Below are positions 10,331-17,800 of a DNA stretch of 64,000 nucleotides, piece by piece. The position numbers and the translations under genes are program-made. Source of the DNA: Methylomonas sp. 11b (GTDB lineage: Bacteria > Pseudomonadota > Gammaproteobacteria > Methylococcales > Methylomonadaceae); contig NZ_KI911557.1 in assembly GCF_000515215.1 (NCBI RefSeq), positions 3,529,741 to 3,593,740 on the forward strand, in the 5' to 3' direction. The notes below the pieces were generated by a model. The model was not told the DNA's origin. It worked only from the letters and a program-made list of their open reading frames with translations, and made no database searches. How positions within the stretch are numbered: the stretch's first letter is position 1; the number at the start of each line of letters is the position of its first letter.

Positions 10331-10359
10331 TAAAAATTAAAACTTTCGGAGCACATCAC

Positions 10360-11007
10360 ATGGCAAGACCATTAATTCAAATGGCGTTGGATTCACTGGA
10401 TTTCAACCAAACAGTTGCATTGGCAGATCAAGTAGCACCCTATGTCGACATTTTTGAAATCGGCACTCCTTGCATTAAATACAACGGTATCAACTTGGTT
10501 AAAGAACTGAGACAACGTTACCCGGACAAATTGTTGTTGGTTGACTTGAAAACCATGGACGCTGGCGAATACGAAGCCGGCGCTTTCTATGCTGCTGGCG
10601 CGGATATCTGCACCGTATTGGGCGTATCCGGTTTGGCCACTATCGCAGGCGTTATCAAGGCTGCGAAAAAACATGGCGCTGAAACTCAAATCGACTTGAT
10701 CAACGTTGCCGACAAAGCAGACTGCGCTAGAGAGTCCGTTAAATTGGGCGCGCAAATCGTTGGTATTCACACAGGTCTGGACGCGCAAGCAGCCGGTCAC
10801 ACACCGTTTACTGATCTGAACGACATCGCTCGTTTGGGCTTGAATGTGCGTATCTCTGTTGCCGGCGGTATCAAACAAGCGACTGTACAACAAGTCGTTG
10901 AAGCTGGCGCTAACATCATCGTTGTTGGTGCAGCTATTTACGGTGCTCCTTCACCTGCTGAAGCAGCTCGTGAAATCCGTGAATTGGTTGACGCAGCGGC
11001 GGTATAA
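10360..11007 (+). CDS. hxlA: 3-hexulose-6-phosphate synthase
   Basis: 215 aa from ATG 10360, which has GGAG 8 nt upstream; an in-frame start at 10303 lacks these signals. First RuMP-pathway enzyme (Hps): aldol addition of formaldehyde to ribulose 5-phosphate giving hexulose 6-phosphate. It has the OMP-decarboxylase-like barrel with MALDSLDFNQTV, the DxKxxD metal/phosphate motif in LLLVDLKTMDAGEYEA, IDLINVADKADCA, QIVGIHTGLDAQ and the C-terminal phosphate loop ISVAGGIKQAT...IIVVGAAIYGA. Codon use is strongly T-ending. It is followed after 3 bp by the isomerase gene, the standard hps-phi pair. Confidence 0.97.
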   Translation: MARPLIQMALDSLDFNQTVALADQVAPYVDIFEIGTPCIKYNGINLVKELRQRYPDKLLLVDLKTMDAGEYEAGAFYAAGADICTVLGVSGLATIAGVIKAAKKHGAETQIDLINVADKADCARESVKLGAQIVGIHTGLDAQAAGHTPFTDLNDIARLGLNVRISVAGGIKQATVQQVVEAGANIIVVGAAIYGAPSPAEAAREIRELVDAAAV

Positions 11008-11010
11008 GTC

Positions 11011-11544
11011 ATGCATCAGCAGTTAATTATTGACAAAATCTCAGGGATTCTGGAAGCGACACCCGACTCGCATGACAAAACCTTGGTGGACATGCTGGAT
11101 CAGGCTAAGCGCATTTTTATATCGGGCGCTGGCCGTTCAAAGCTAGTCGGCAATTTCTTTGCTATGCGTTTGATGCATGGCGGCTATGACGTTAGCGTTG
11201 TCGGTGAAATTGTTACGCCAAGCATCAAAGCTGGCGATTTGTTGATCATTATTTCCGGCTCCGGTGAAACCGAGCAGTTGATTGCCTTTACCAAAAAAGC
11301 CAAAGAAGTCGGCGCAAAGATTGTGTTGATTTCGGCTAAGGACGATTCAACGATTGGCGACATGGCTGATGTCACTTTGCAAATCGGCAGATCCGAACAA
11401 TACGGTAAAGTCAAAGGCATGCCTATGGGTACTGTGTTTGAATTATCTACCTTGTTTTTCCTGGAAGCGACAATTTCGCATGTAATCCACGATAAAGGTA
11501 TTGCAGAAGAAGAAATGAGATCAAGACACGCCAATTTGGAATAA
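11011..11544 (+). CDS. hxlB: 6-phospho-3-hexuloisomerase
   Basis: 177 aa, a single SIS (sugar isomerase) domain. Isomerises hexulose 6-phosphate to fructose 6-phosphate, completing formaldehyde fixation. Visible features: IFISGAGRSKLVGNFFAMRL (sugar-phosphate loop), DLLIIISGSGETEQLIAF (SIS serine-rich loop), AKIVLISAKDDSTIGDMAD and a C-terminal helix KGIAEEEMRSRHANLE. Length is normal for Phi. It follows hps directly and is followed by a strong terminator, so hps-phi can form a two-gene transcript. Confidence 0.96.
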   Translation: MHQQLIIDKISGILEATPDSHDKTLVDMLDQAKRIFISGAGRSKLVGNFFAMRLMHGGYDVSVVGEIVTPSIKAGDLLIIISGSGETEQLIAFTKKAKEVGAKIVLISAKDDSTIGDMADVTLQIGRSEQYGKVKGMPMGTVFELSTLFFLEATISHVIHDKGIAEEEMRSRHANLE

Positions 11545-11557
11545 CTTAGCGTGTGAA

Positions 11558-11592
11558 CCTGTGGCCGGAGCAATTCGGTCACGGGTTTTTTA
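11558..11592 (+). terminator. Intrinsic terminator after hps-phi
   Basis: CCTGTGGCCG (11558 on) pairs with CGGTCACGGG (to 11585), with two G-U wobbles and an 8-nt loop, followed by six T residues. It separates hps-phi from tkt. The 154 bp between it and tkt hold no recognisable gene; a tkt promoter is expected there but I could not point to convincing hexamers. Confidence 0.75.
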
Positions 11593-11746
11593 CATTACAT
11601 TCGGGTGTCAAGGCGATACCGATTCCAGCAGTCTGAATGAACGAGAGTGTGGTTTTGGTCTTCCTTGTATTTACCAGCCTCAGCCAGAGTGATGTTTGAG
11701 TAATCAAATGTCGCAACTAAAATAACAAAATAAAAAGGAGACCAAC

Positions 11747-13762
11747 ATGCCTTCGCGCCGAGACTTAGCGAACGCCATCCGCGCACTTAGCATGGACGCC
11801 GTACAGAAAGCCAACTCCGGGCACCCCGGTGCACCGATGGGGATGGCCGACATCGCAGAAGTATTGTGGAACGATTTTCTGCAACACAACCCCAGCAACC
11901 CTAAATGGCCCAACCGCGACCGCTTCATCCTGTCCAACGGCCACGGCTCTATGCTGATTTATTCTTTGCTGCACTTGGCCGGCTACAATTTGCCGATCGA
12001 AGAACTGAAACAGTTCCGTCAACTGCACTCGCAAACCCCAGGTCATCCTGAATACGGTTACACCGACGGCGTCGAAACCACTACCGGTCCTTTGGGCCAA
12101 GGCATCACCAATGCCGTCGGTTTCGCTTTAGCGGAACGTACACTGGCCGGCCAATTCAACCGTCCGGGCCACGACATCGTCGACCACCACACCTACGTAT
12201 TCCTGGGTGACGGTTGCTTGATGGAGGGTATCTCCCACGAAGCCTGCTCCCTGGCCGGCTCCATGAAGCTGGGCAAACTGATCGCCTTCTACGACGACAA
12301 CAACATCTCCATCGACGGCGAAGTCCGCGGTCATGGCAACGTCGCCGGCTGGTTCCTGGACGACACGCCCAAACGTTTCGAAGCCTACGGCTGGCACGTC
12401 ATTCCTAAAGTGGATGGCCACGATGCCGACGCCGTCAAAGCTGCCATTGAAGCCGCGAAAAAAGTCACCGACAAACCGAGCATTATCTGCTGCCAAACCA
12501 CCATCGGTTTCGGTTCGCCGAACAAACAAGGCAAAGAAGAATGCCACGGTGCGGCCTTAGGTGAAGCGGAAATCGCCCTGACCCGTGAAAACCTGGGTTG
12601 GCCGCATGCGCCGTTCGACATTCCTGCCGACATCAAAGCCGGTTGGGATGCTAATGCCAAAGGTGCCCAACTGGAAAGCGCCTGGAACGCCAAATTTGCT
12701 GCCTACAAAGCCGCACATCCGGAATTGGCAGCCGAATTCGAACGTCGGGTCATCAAAAATGAACTGCCGGCCGATTGGGCGGATAAATCCAACGCCTTCA
12801 TCGCCGCTGTCAACGAAAAAGGCGAAACCATCGCCAGCCGTAAAGCGTCGCAAAACACCCTGAACGGCTTTGGCCCCTTGTTGCCCGAACTGCTGGGCGG
12901 CTCTGCCGACTTGGCCGGCTCCAACCTGACCCTGTGGTCCGGCTGCAAAGACGTCAACCAACCGGGCTTCGATGGCAACTACGTCTACTACGGTGTGCGT
13001 GAATTCGGTATGTCCGCCATCATGAACGGCATCACCCTGCACGGTGGCTTCAAACCCTACGGCGCTACCTTCCTGATGTTCAGTGAATACGCCCGTAACG
13101 CCCTGCGCATGGCCGCGTTGATGAAAATCCCGACCATCTTTGTGTACACCCACGACTCCATTGGTCTGGGCGAAGACGGTCCGACTCACCAACCCGTCGA
13201 ACAAACCGCCACCCTGCGCATGATTCCGAACATGCAGGTCTGGCGCCCTTGCGACGCCGTCGAGTCGGCTGTGTGCTGGAAAGCCGCGATTGAGCGTCAA
13301 GATGGACCAAGCACCCTGATCTTTTCCCGGCAAAACCTGGCGCACATGGCGCGCAGCCAAGCCCAGATTGACGGCATCAGTAAAGGTGGCTACATCCTGA
13401 AAGACAGTGCCGGTACCCCGGATGCCATCATCATTGCCACCGGCTCTGAAGTGGAATTGGCGGTTAAAGCCGCTGAAGCGCTGGAAGCCAGAGGCAAAAA
13501 CATCCGCGTGGTGTCCTTGCCATCGACCAATGTCTTTGAAGCGCAAGACCAAGCGTACAAAGACAGCGTATTGCCACCGAGTGTGACCAAGCGCGTAGTA
13601 GTGGAAGCGGGAGTAACCGACAGCTGGTGGAAATACGCCGGCAGCGCGGGTAGAGTCGTAGGATTGGACCGTTTCGGCGAATCGGCCCCGGCAGGTCAAC
13701 TCTTCAAAGAGTTCGGCTTTACCGTGGACAATGTCGTCGCTAATGTGGAAGCCGTTCTTTAA
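11747..13762 (+). CDS. tkt: Transketolase
   Basis: 671 aa, full length. Thiamine-diphosphate enzyme transferring two-carbon ketol units; in the RuMP cycle it helps regenerate ribulose 5-phosphate. Motifs in order: [49 protein letters not shown], the ThDP/Mg motif opening [10 protein letters not shown] and closing [22 protein letters not shown], then the pyrimidine domain with [16 protein letters not shown] and [19 protein letters not shown], and the C-terminal domain. A purine-rich RBS (AAAAAGGAG) precedes ATG. Codon use is clearly more C-ending than in hps-phi, tal and fba on either side, which suggests a separate origin or gene conversion with another copy. Confidence 0.97.
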   Translation: MPSRRDLANAIRALSMDAVQKANSGHPGAPMGMADIAEVLWNDFLQHNPSNPKWPNRDRFILSNGHGSMLIYSLLHLAGYNLPIEELKQFRQLHSQTPGHPEYGYTDGVETTTGPLGQGITNAVGFALAERTLAGQFNRPGHDIVDHHTYVFLGDGCLMEGISHEACSLAGSMKLGKLIAFYDDNNISIDGEVRGHGNVAGWFLDDTPKRFEAYGWHVIPKVDGHDADAVKAAIEAAKKVTDKPSIICCQTTIGFGSPNKQGKEECHGAALGEAEIALTRENLGWPHAPFDIPADIKAGWDANAKGAQLESAWNAKFAAYKAAHPELAAEFERRVIKNELPADWADKSNAFIAAVNEKGETIASRKASQNTLNGFGPLLPELLGGSADLAGSNLTLWSGCKDVNQPGFDGNYVYYGVREFGMSAIMNGITLHGGFKPYGATFLMFSEYARNALRMAALMKIPTIFVYTHDSIGLGEDGPTHQPVEQTATLRMIPNMQVWRPCDAVESAVCWKAAIERQDGPSTLIFSRQNLAHMARSQAQIDGISKGGYILKDSAGTPDAIIIATGSEVELAVKAAEALEARGKNIRVVSLPSTNVFEAQDQAYKDSVLPPSVTKRVVVEAGVTDSWWKYAGSAGRVVGLDRFGESAPAGQLFKEFGFTVDNVVANVEAVL

Positions 13763-13776
13763 TTTTGTAAACTTAG

Positions 13777-13815
13777 GTGAGGCTTGGGTTAAATGACCGA
13801 AGCCTCACGTTTCTA
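13777..13815 (+). terminator. Hairpin terminator after tkt
   Basis: GTGAGGCTT (13777-13785) and AAGCCTCAC (13800-13808) make a perfect 9-bp stem with an inner GGT/ACC pair, followed by a short T-containing stretch (GTTTCT). The weak T-run may allow read-through. Confidence 0.65.
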
Positions 13816-13833
13816 ACAGCATAGGTGATAGAC

Positions 13834-14514
13834 GTGAAAAGAAATGAATTAACGAAAGGCGTGATGGCAGCTCTAATGCTGACCAGTTCCTTAGCTATGG
13901 CGGGATCGGATTATCCGGCGGCTGATTATCAGCCAAAGGTGCTCTATACCAATCCTGAATATAACGACAGCAAATCGGCGCCAGTTGCTGCTCCAGCACC
14001 TGCGGCGAAACCTGCTGCAAAAGAAGTTGAAGCGGATCCAGCTTTCCCTGCGACGAATTTTCAACCTAAAGTGTTATACAGCGATGCTGAGTATAAGCAC
14101 AGCGCAGCAGCACCAAGTGCGGCTAAATCGTCAAGCTCATCTGCCTCCACAACTTCTGCGGAAGCAGCGGTAGATGTTATACAAACAGAAAAAGCCGCGT
14201 CCTCAGATTTTTCCTACATTGGCTTGGTTTTGCTGGCGGTAGCAGGATTTTTTATTTACAACAAAAAATCGCCTAAAAGTGCCAAAGGTTCTTCAGCTAA
14301 TGATTACCAAGTTGCATCTGGTGCTACCGGCGTGGAAAAGTATTTGGAAAAGATGGGTGCGAATAAAACCGGTGTTGCCAAATACTTGGAAAAACAAGAT
14401 TCCAATCCTGCTACAGGCGTTGCTAAATACATGGCAAAGCAAATCGTAAGAGATCGGGAAGCTGCCGCTGCGAAAGCGACTGGCGTGGAAAAGTATTTAC
14501 GTGATAAAGCTTAA
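13834..14514 (+). CDS. Membrane-anchored repeat protein of unknown function in the RuMP cluster
   Basis: 226 aa from GTG 13834, chosen because AGGTGA lies 5 nt upstream; the frame can also open at GTG 13825. Not a family I recognise. Layout (numbering from 13834): signal-like N-terminus to about residue 24 (LMLTSSLAMAGS); two copies of a 17-residue element with core FQPKVLYSDAEY / YQPKVLYTNPEY at about 27-43 and 71-87; Ala/Pro/Ser-rich linkers; one transmembrane helix at about 128-141 (YIGLVLLAVAGFFIYN) followed by basic KKSPKSAK; then four copies of TGVxKYLxK at about 165-174, 179-188, 194-203 and 216-225. If the N-terminus is exported, the TGVxKYL tail is cytoplasmic. It sits between tkt and tal and shares their orientation, so expression with RuMP enzymes is likely. 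Confidence 0.8.
   Translation: MKRNELTKGVMAALMLTSSLAMAGSDYPAADYQPKVLYTNPEYNDSKSAPVAAPAPAAKPAAKEVEADPAFPATNFQPKVLYSDAEYKHSAAAPSAAKSSSSSASTTSAEAAVDVIQTEKAASSDFSYIGLVLLAVAGFFIYNKKSPKSAKGSSANDYQVASGATGVEKYLEKMGANKTGVAKYLEKQDSNPATGVAKYMAKQIVRDREAAAAKATGVEKYLRDKA
13912..14094 (+). repeat. Two-copy 17-residue repeat (periplasmic part)
   Basis: Encodes YPAADYQPKVLYTNPEY (13912-13962) and FPATNFQPKVLYSDAEY (14044-14094). Ten of the 17 positions are identical, including the QPKVLY core. They lie between the signal sequence and the transmembrane helix. Confidence 0.85.
14326..14511 (+). repeat. Four-copy TGVxKYLxK repeat (cytoplasmic tail)
   Basis: Encodes TGVEKYLEKM, TGVAKYLEKQ, TGVAKYMAKQ and TGVEKYLRDK at about 14326, 14368, 14413 and 14479. 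Spacing between copies is irregular (14, 15 and 22 residues), which suits separate short binding motifs rather than a continuous folded repeat. Confidence 0.85.
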
Positions 14515-14588
14515 TAGCATCTGATTTATGATGCTGATCGCGGGAACTTAAGGGTTAAGCGTTAACTCTTATCCGGCAGATTTAAATG

Positions 14589-14649
14589 ATCGCCACTTCG
14601 TATGTTTTAAAGCGTTTGTTTCGGCTTTGAATATATGCCAAGTGGCGAT
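14589..14649 (+). other. Long-loop inverted repeat in the tal leader
   Basis: ATCGCCACTT (14589-14598) and AAGTGGCGAT (14640-14649) are perfect complements around a 41-nt loop, 150 bp upstream of tal. The surrounding 284-bp region (14515-14798) has no gene; it also holds a small hairpin AAGGGTTAA/TTAACTCTT near 14549. This could be a structured leader RNA or a weak terminator of the preceding gene. Confidence 0.45.
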
Positions 14650-14798
14650 TCAGTCTTATCAAATTATCTAAAAATAGAGTTTCATCACCAGGGACTCTTT
14701 TGCAATCAATCTCCTGCAAGAATTGCTGAACATCTTTTACTTGTAAAGCTCGGTTCAAACGAGGGGGAAAAATTAACAACACATCTGAGGATAATCCT

Positions 14799-15785
14799 AT
14801 GGCAAAAAATTTACTCGAACAACTCCGCGAAATGACTGTTGTTGTTGCCGACACCGGTGACATTCAAGCGATTGAAACATTTAAACCACGCGATGCGACC
14901 ACTAATCCATCATTGATTACCGCTGCCGCGCAAATGCCGCAGTATCAAGGTATCGTTGATGATACGTTGAAAGGTGCAAGAGCAACCTTGGGTGCTGCCG
15001 CCGCTGCCGCGGATGTCGTTTCTTTGGCATTTGACCGTTTGGCGGTATCTTTTGGCCTAAAAATACTGGAAATCATCGAGGGTCGTGTATCAACCGAAGT
15101 AGATGCGCGCTTATCTTTCGATACTGAAGGAACCATTGCCAAAGGCCGGGACCTGATTAAACAATACGAAGCCGCCGGTATTTCTAAAGAGCGCGTGCTG
15201 ATCAAAATTGCTGCAACATGGGAAGGTATCCAAGCTGCTGCTGTATTGGAAAAAGAAGGCATTCACACCAACCTGACGTTGTTGTTTGGCTTGCATCAAG
15301 CGATTGCTTGCGCAGAAAACGGCATCACACTGATTTCGCCATTCGTCGGTCGCATTCTGGATTGGTACAAAAAAGACACCGGCCGCGACTCTTATGCCCC
15401 GACTGAAGATCCAGGGGTATTGTCAGTAACTGAAATCTACAACTACTACAAAAAGTTCGGTTACAAAACCGAAGTAATGGGTGCAAGTTTCAGAAACATC
15501 GGTGAAATTACCGAACTGGCCGGTAGTGATTTGTTGACTATTGCTCCATCGCTGTTGGCTGAACTGCAATCCGTTGAAGGTGACCTGCCGCGTAAACTGG
15601 ATCCTGCTAATGCAGCGAACGCCGCAATCGAAAAAATCACTGTCGATAAAGCAACTTTTGAGCGGATGCACGAAGAAAACCGTATGGCCAAAGAAAAATT
15701 GGCTGAAGGCATCGACGGCTTCGCCAAAGCTTTGGAAGCTTTGGAAAAATTGTTGTCAGAGCGTTTGGCTAGTTTGGAAGCTTAA
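14799..15785 (+). CDS. tal: Transaldolase
   Basis: 328 aa. Transfers dihydroxyacetone units between sugar phosphates; with transketolase it rearranges fructose 6-phosphate back to pentose phosphates in the RuMP cycle. TalB-type motifs: [16 protein letters not shown] near residue 28, [20 protein letters not shown], the Schiff-base lysine K136 in [48 protein letters not shown] and [30 protein letters not shown] precedes ATG. Codon use returns to the T-ending style of hps-phi. Confidence 0.96.
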   Translation: MAKNLLEQLREMTVVVADTGDIQAIETFKPRDATTNPSLITAAAQMPQYQGIVDDTLKGARATLGAAAAAADVVSLAFDRLAVSFGLKILEIIEGRVSTEVDARLSFDTEGTIAKGRDLIKQYEAAGISKERVLIKIAATWEGIQAAAVLEKEGIHTNLTLLFGLHQAIACAENGITLISPFVGRILDWYKKDTGRDSYAPTEDPGVLSVTEIYNYYKKFGYKTEVMGASFRNIGEITELAGSDLLTIAPSLLAELQSVEGDLPRKLDPANAANAAIEKITVDKATFERMHEENRMAKEKLAEGIDGFAKALEALEKLLSERLASLEA

Positions 15786-15838
15786 AAAGATAGCTGGCAG
15801 CGAGTTGTTCTTGTTGCCAGTGTTCCATTACGAATTTC

Positions 15839-15873
15839 TCGGGTTGCCTGTTTATTGAGCAACCCGATTTCTA
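15839..15873 (+). terminator. Hairpin between tal and fba
   Basis: TCGGGTTGC (15839-15847) pairs perfectly with GCAACCCGA (15859-15867), followed by TTTCT. A smaller hairpin, CTGGCA/TGCCAG, lies at about 15794-15820. With only about 15 nt to fba, this is either a partial terminator or an mRNA-stabilising structure. Confidence 0.65.
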
Positions 15874-15888
15874 AGCAGGATTTATGGC

Positions 15889-16968
15889 ATGTCTCAAAAA
15901 ATATTAGATGTTGTTAAGCCCGGTGTCGTAACCGGTGAAGATGTACAAAAAATCTTTGCAATTTGCAAAGAAAATAAATTTGCTTTACCTGCTGTGAACG
16001 TGATCAGCACCGATACGATCAACTCGGTATTGGAAGCAGCGGCGAAAGTAAGGTCGCCGGTTGTGATTCAGTTCTCCAATGGTGGTGCGGCATTTGTTGC
16101 CGGTAAAGGCTTGAAGTTGGAAGGGCAAGGTTGTTCAATTGTTGGTGCGATCTCTGGCGCTCATCACGTGCATGCTTTGGCTGAGCATTATGGCGTCCCT
16201 GTTATTTTACATACCGACCATGCGGCGAAAAAATTGTTGCCATGGGTTGATGGCATGTTGGATGCGGGTGAAAAGCACTTTGCTGCAACCGGCAAGCCAT
16301 TGTTCAGCTCGCACATGCTGGATCTTTCCGAAGAAAGCTTGCAAGAAAACATTGAAATCTGCGGTAAATATCTGGAGCGCATGTCCAAAATGGGTATGAC
16401 TCTTGAAATCGAACTGGGTTGTACCGGCGGCGAGGAAGACGGTGTCGACAACAGCGGTATGGATCATTCTGCGTTGTATACCCAGCCGGAAGATGTTGCT
16501 TACGCTTACGAGCAACTGAGCAAAATCAGCCACAGATTCACTATTGCTGCGTCGTTCGGTAATGTTCATGGTGTTTACTCTCCGGGCAACGTTAAATTGA
16601 CGCCGACAATTTTGGCTAACTCGCAAAAATACGTTTCAGAAAAATTCGGCTTGCCGCAAAACTCATTGAACTTCGTGTTCCATGGTGGATCCGGCTCTTC
16701 TCCAGAAGAGATTAAAGAATCTATCAGCTACGGCGTCGTTAAAATGAACATCGATACCGACACTCAATGGGCATCTTGGGCCGGTGTGATGGAGTTTTAC
16801 AAGAAAAACGAAGCTTATTTGCAAGGCCAAATCGGTAACCCGGAAGGTGCTGATAAGCCGAACAAAAAATACTATGACCCACGGGTTTGGCAACGTGCCG
16901 GCCAAGTTGGCATGGTGACTCGTTTAGAGCAAGCCTTCCAAGAATTAAACGCCGTTAATTCGCTGTAA
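15889..16968 (+). CDS. fba: Class II fructose-bisphosphate aldolase
   Basis: 359 aa, class IIA (FbaA-like). Cleaves or forms fructose 1,6-bisphosphate, linking the RuMP cycle to triose phosphates; zinc-dependent. Motifs: FALPAVNVISTDTINSVLEA, SPVVIQFSNGGAAFVAGK, the zinc-site HTDHAAKKLLPWVDG, LEIELGCTGGEEDGVDN, IAASFGNVHGVYSPGNVKL, FVFHGGSGSSPEEIKESI and GVVKMNIDTDTQW. An ATG 5 nt upstream in another frame closes quickly, which fixes the start. No phosphofructokinase gene follows, unlike some methanotroph RuMP clusters. Confidence 0.96.
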   Translation: MSQKILDVVKPGVVTGEDVQKIFAICKENKFALPAVNVISTDTINSVLEAAAKVRSPVVIQFSNGGAAFVAGKGLKLEGQGCSIVGAISGAHHVHALAEHYGVPVILHTDHAAKKLLPWVDGMLDAGEKHFAATGKPLFSSHMLDLSEESLQENIEICGKYLERMSKMGMTLEIELGCTGGEEDGVDNSGMDHSALYTQPEDVAYAYEQLSKISHRFTIAASFGNVHGVYSPGNVKLTPTILANSQKYVSEKFGLPQNSLNFVFHGGSGSSPEEIKESISYGVVKMNIDTDTQWASWAGVMEFYKKNEAYLQGQIGNPEGADKPNKKYYDPRVWQRAGQVGMVTRLEQAFQELNAVNSL

Positions 16969-16980
16969 TATCTTGATAAA

Positions 16981-17015
16981 ACTGCAAAGGCCATGAGGTC
17001 TTTGCAGTCCTTTCT
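16981..17015 (+). terminator. Terminator after fba
   Basis: ACTGCAAAG (16981-16989) and CTTTGCAGT (17000-17008) form a perfect 9-bp stem followed by CCTTTCTGT. It ends the RuMP cluster. The next 236 bp hold the fliL promoter area and an AGGTAT/ATACCT inverted repeat near 17070, but no gene. Confidence 0.7.
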
Positions 17016-17213
17016 GTAAAACATTCACAATCTGAGTCAAAAATTTGACTTAGGAGCTACAATTCTTCCAGGTATATTTTGCATACCTGAACTCCGCTTT
17101 ATGCCTAACTGCTTTCAAGTGACGGCTATACTATTATTCTAAAACGATGTTTTTTCTTGTATGATCAAATCCAGCTGTTTTTAGGGCTGTGGTCTGATTG
17201 AACTTGAGTATTT

Positions 17214-17229
17214 TGGCGCGTATTGTGCT
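17214..17229 (+). promoter_or_regulatory. Candidate sigma-54 promoter for fliL
   Basis: TGGCGCGTATTGTGCT has GG and GC dinucleotides separated by 10 nt, as in the -24/-12 consensus, and matches TGGC-CG and TGCT. Initiation about 12 nt downstream would leave a very short leader before the fliL RBS (GGTGG). Sigma-54 control of this operon is the rule in Pseudomonas and Vibrio. Confidence 0.5.
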
Positions 17230-17251
17230 GTAAAAATTTAAAAGGTGGAAA

Positions 17252-17800
17252 ATGGCAGAAGCCCATGGGAAAGACGAAGGTAAGAAGTCTTCCAAGAAAA
17301 TAATCATAATAATCGCCGCGGTTATATTGATTTTGGCTGGCGCAGGAGGTGGGGCTTATTTCTTTCTGAATAAGCCAGCTGACGCCGAGCATAAAGAAGA
17401 AGGTGATGCCAAGCACGGCAAGGAGGAGCACAAGGAAGAAGCCGCGCATGAAGAAGAAGCCGACCATGAAAAAGTCGCTGAGCCTGATGTTTATTATGAT
17501 TTACCAAGTCCCTTATTGGTTAATTTTCCCGCCGGCTCTGGCGCAAAAGTGATCAGAATTTCCCTGACAATACTGATGAAAGGCGAGGCGAGTAAGGATG
17601 CAATGAAAAAACATGAGCCGATGATACGCAATAATTTGTTGATGGCCATTAGTGCGGTGGGTGCGGAAAAAGCGAAAACCTTGGAAGGAAAGCAAGAACT
17701 AAAAGCTATGATGCAGGCAGAAATTGGCAAAGTTTTGGAAAAAATGGCCGGTAAAAATACCGTTAAAGATGTGTACTTCACTGAATTTGTAATGCAATAA
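17252..17800 (+). CDS. fliL: Flagellar basal-body protein FliL with a long His/Glu/Lys-rich linker
   Basis: 182 aa. A basic cytoplasmic N-terminus (GKKSSKK), one transmembrane helix at about 17-39 (IIIIIAAVILILAGAGGG), then a highly charged linker at 41-76 made almost wholly of Ala, His, Glu, Lys and Asp, then the periplasmic FliL domain (YYDLPSPLLVNF, RISLTILMKGE, IRNNLLMAISA, VYFTEFVMQ). FliL surrounds the stator and supports motor torque. The linker is longer and more His/Glu-rich than I would expect for FliL. It starts the flagellar operon and is followed with no gap by fliM. Confidence 0.93.
   Translation: MAEAHGKDEGKKSSKKIIIIIAAVILILAGAGGGAYFFLNKPADAEHKEEGDAKHGKEEHKEEAAHEEEADHEKVAEPDVYYDLPSPLLVNFPAGSGAKVIRISLTILMKGEASKDAMKKHEPMIRNNLLMAISAVGAEKAKTLEGKQELKAMMQAEIGKVLEKMAGKNTVKDVYFTEFVMQ

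Noticed and set aside
12557..13699. 380-codon open frame antisense to tkt (and others at 12128-12547 and 11765-12100)
   Set aside because: Fully inside tkt on the opposite strand; product lacks any recognisable domain and is explained by the strong codon bias of tkt.
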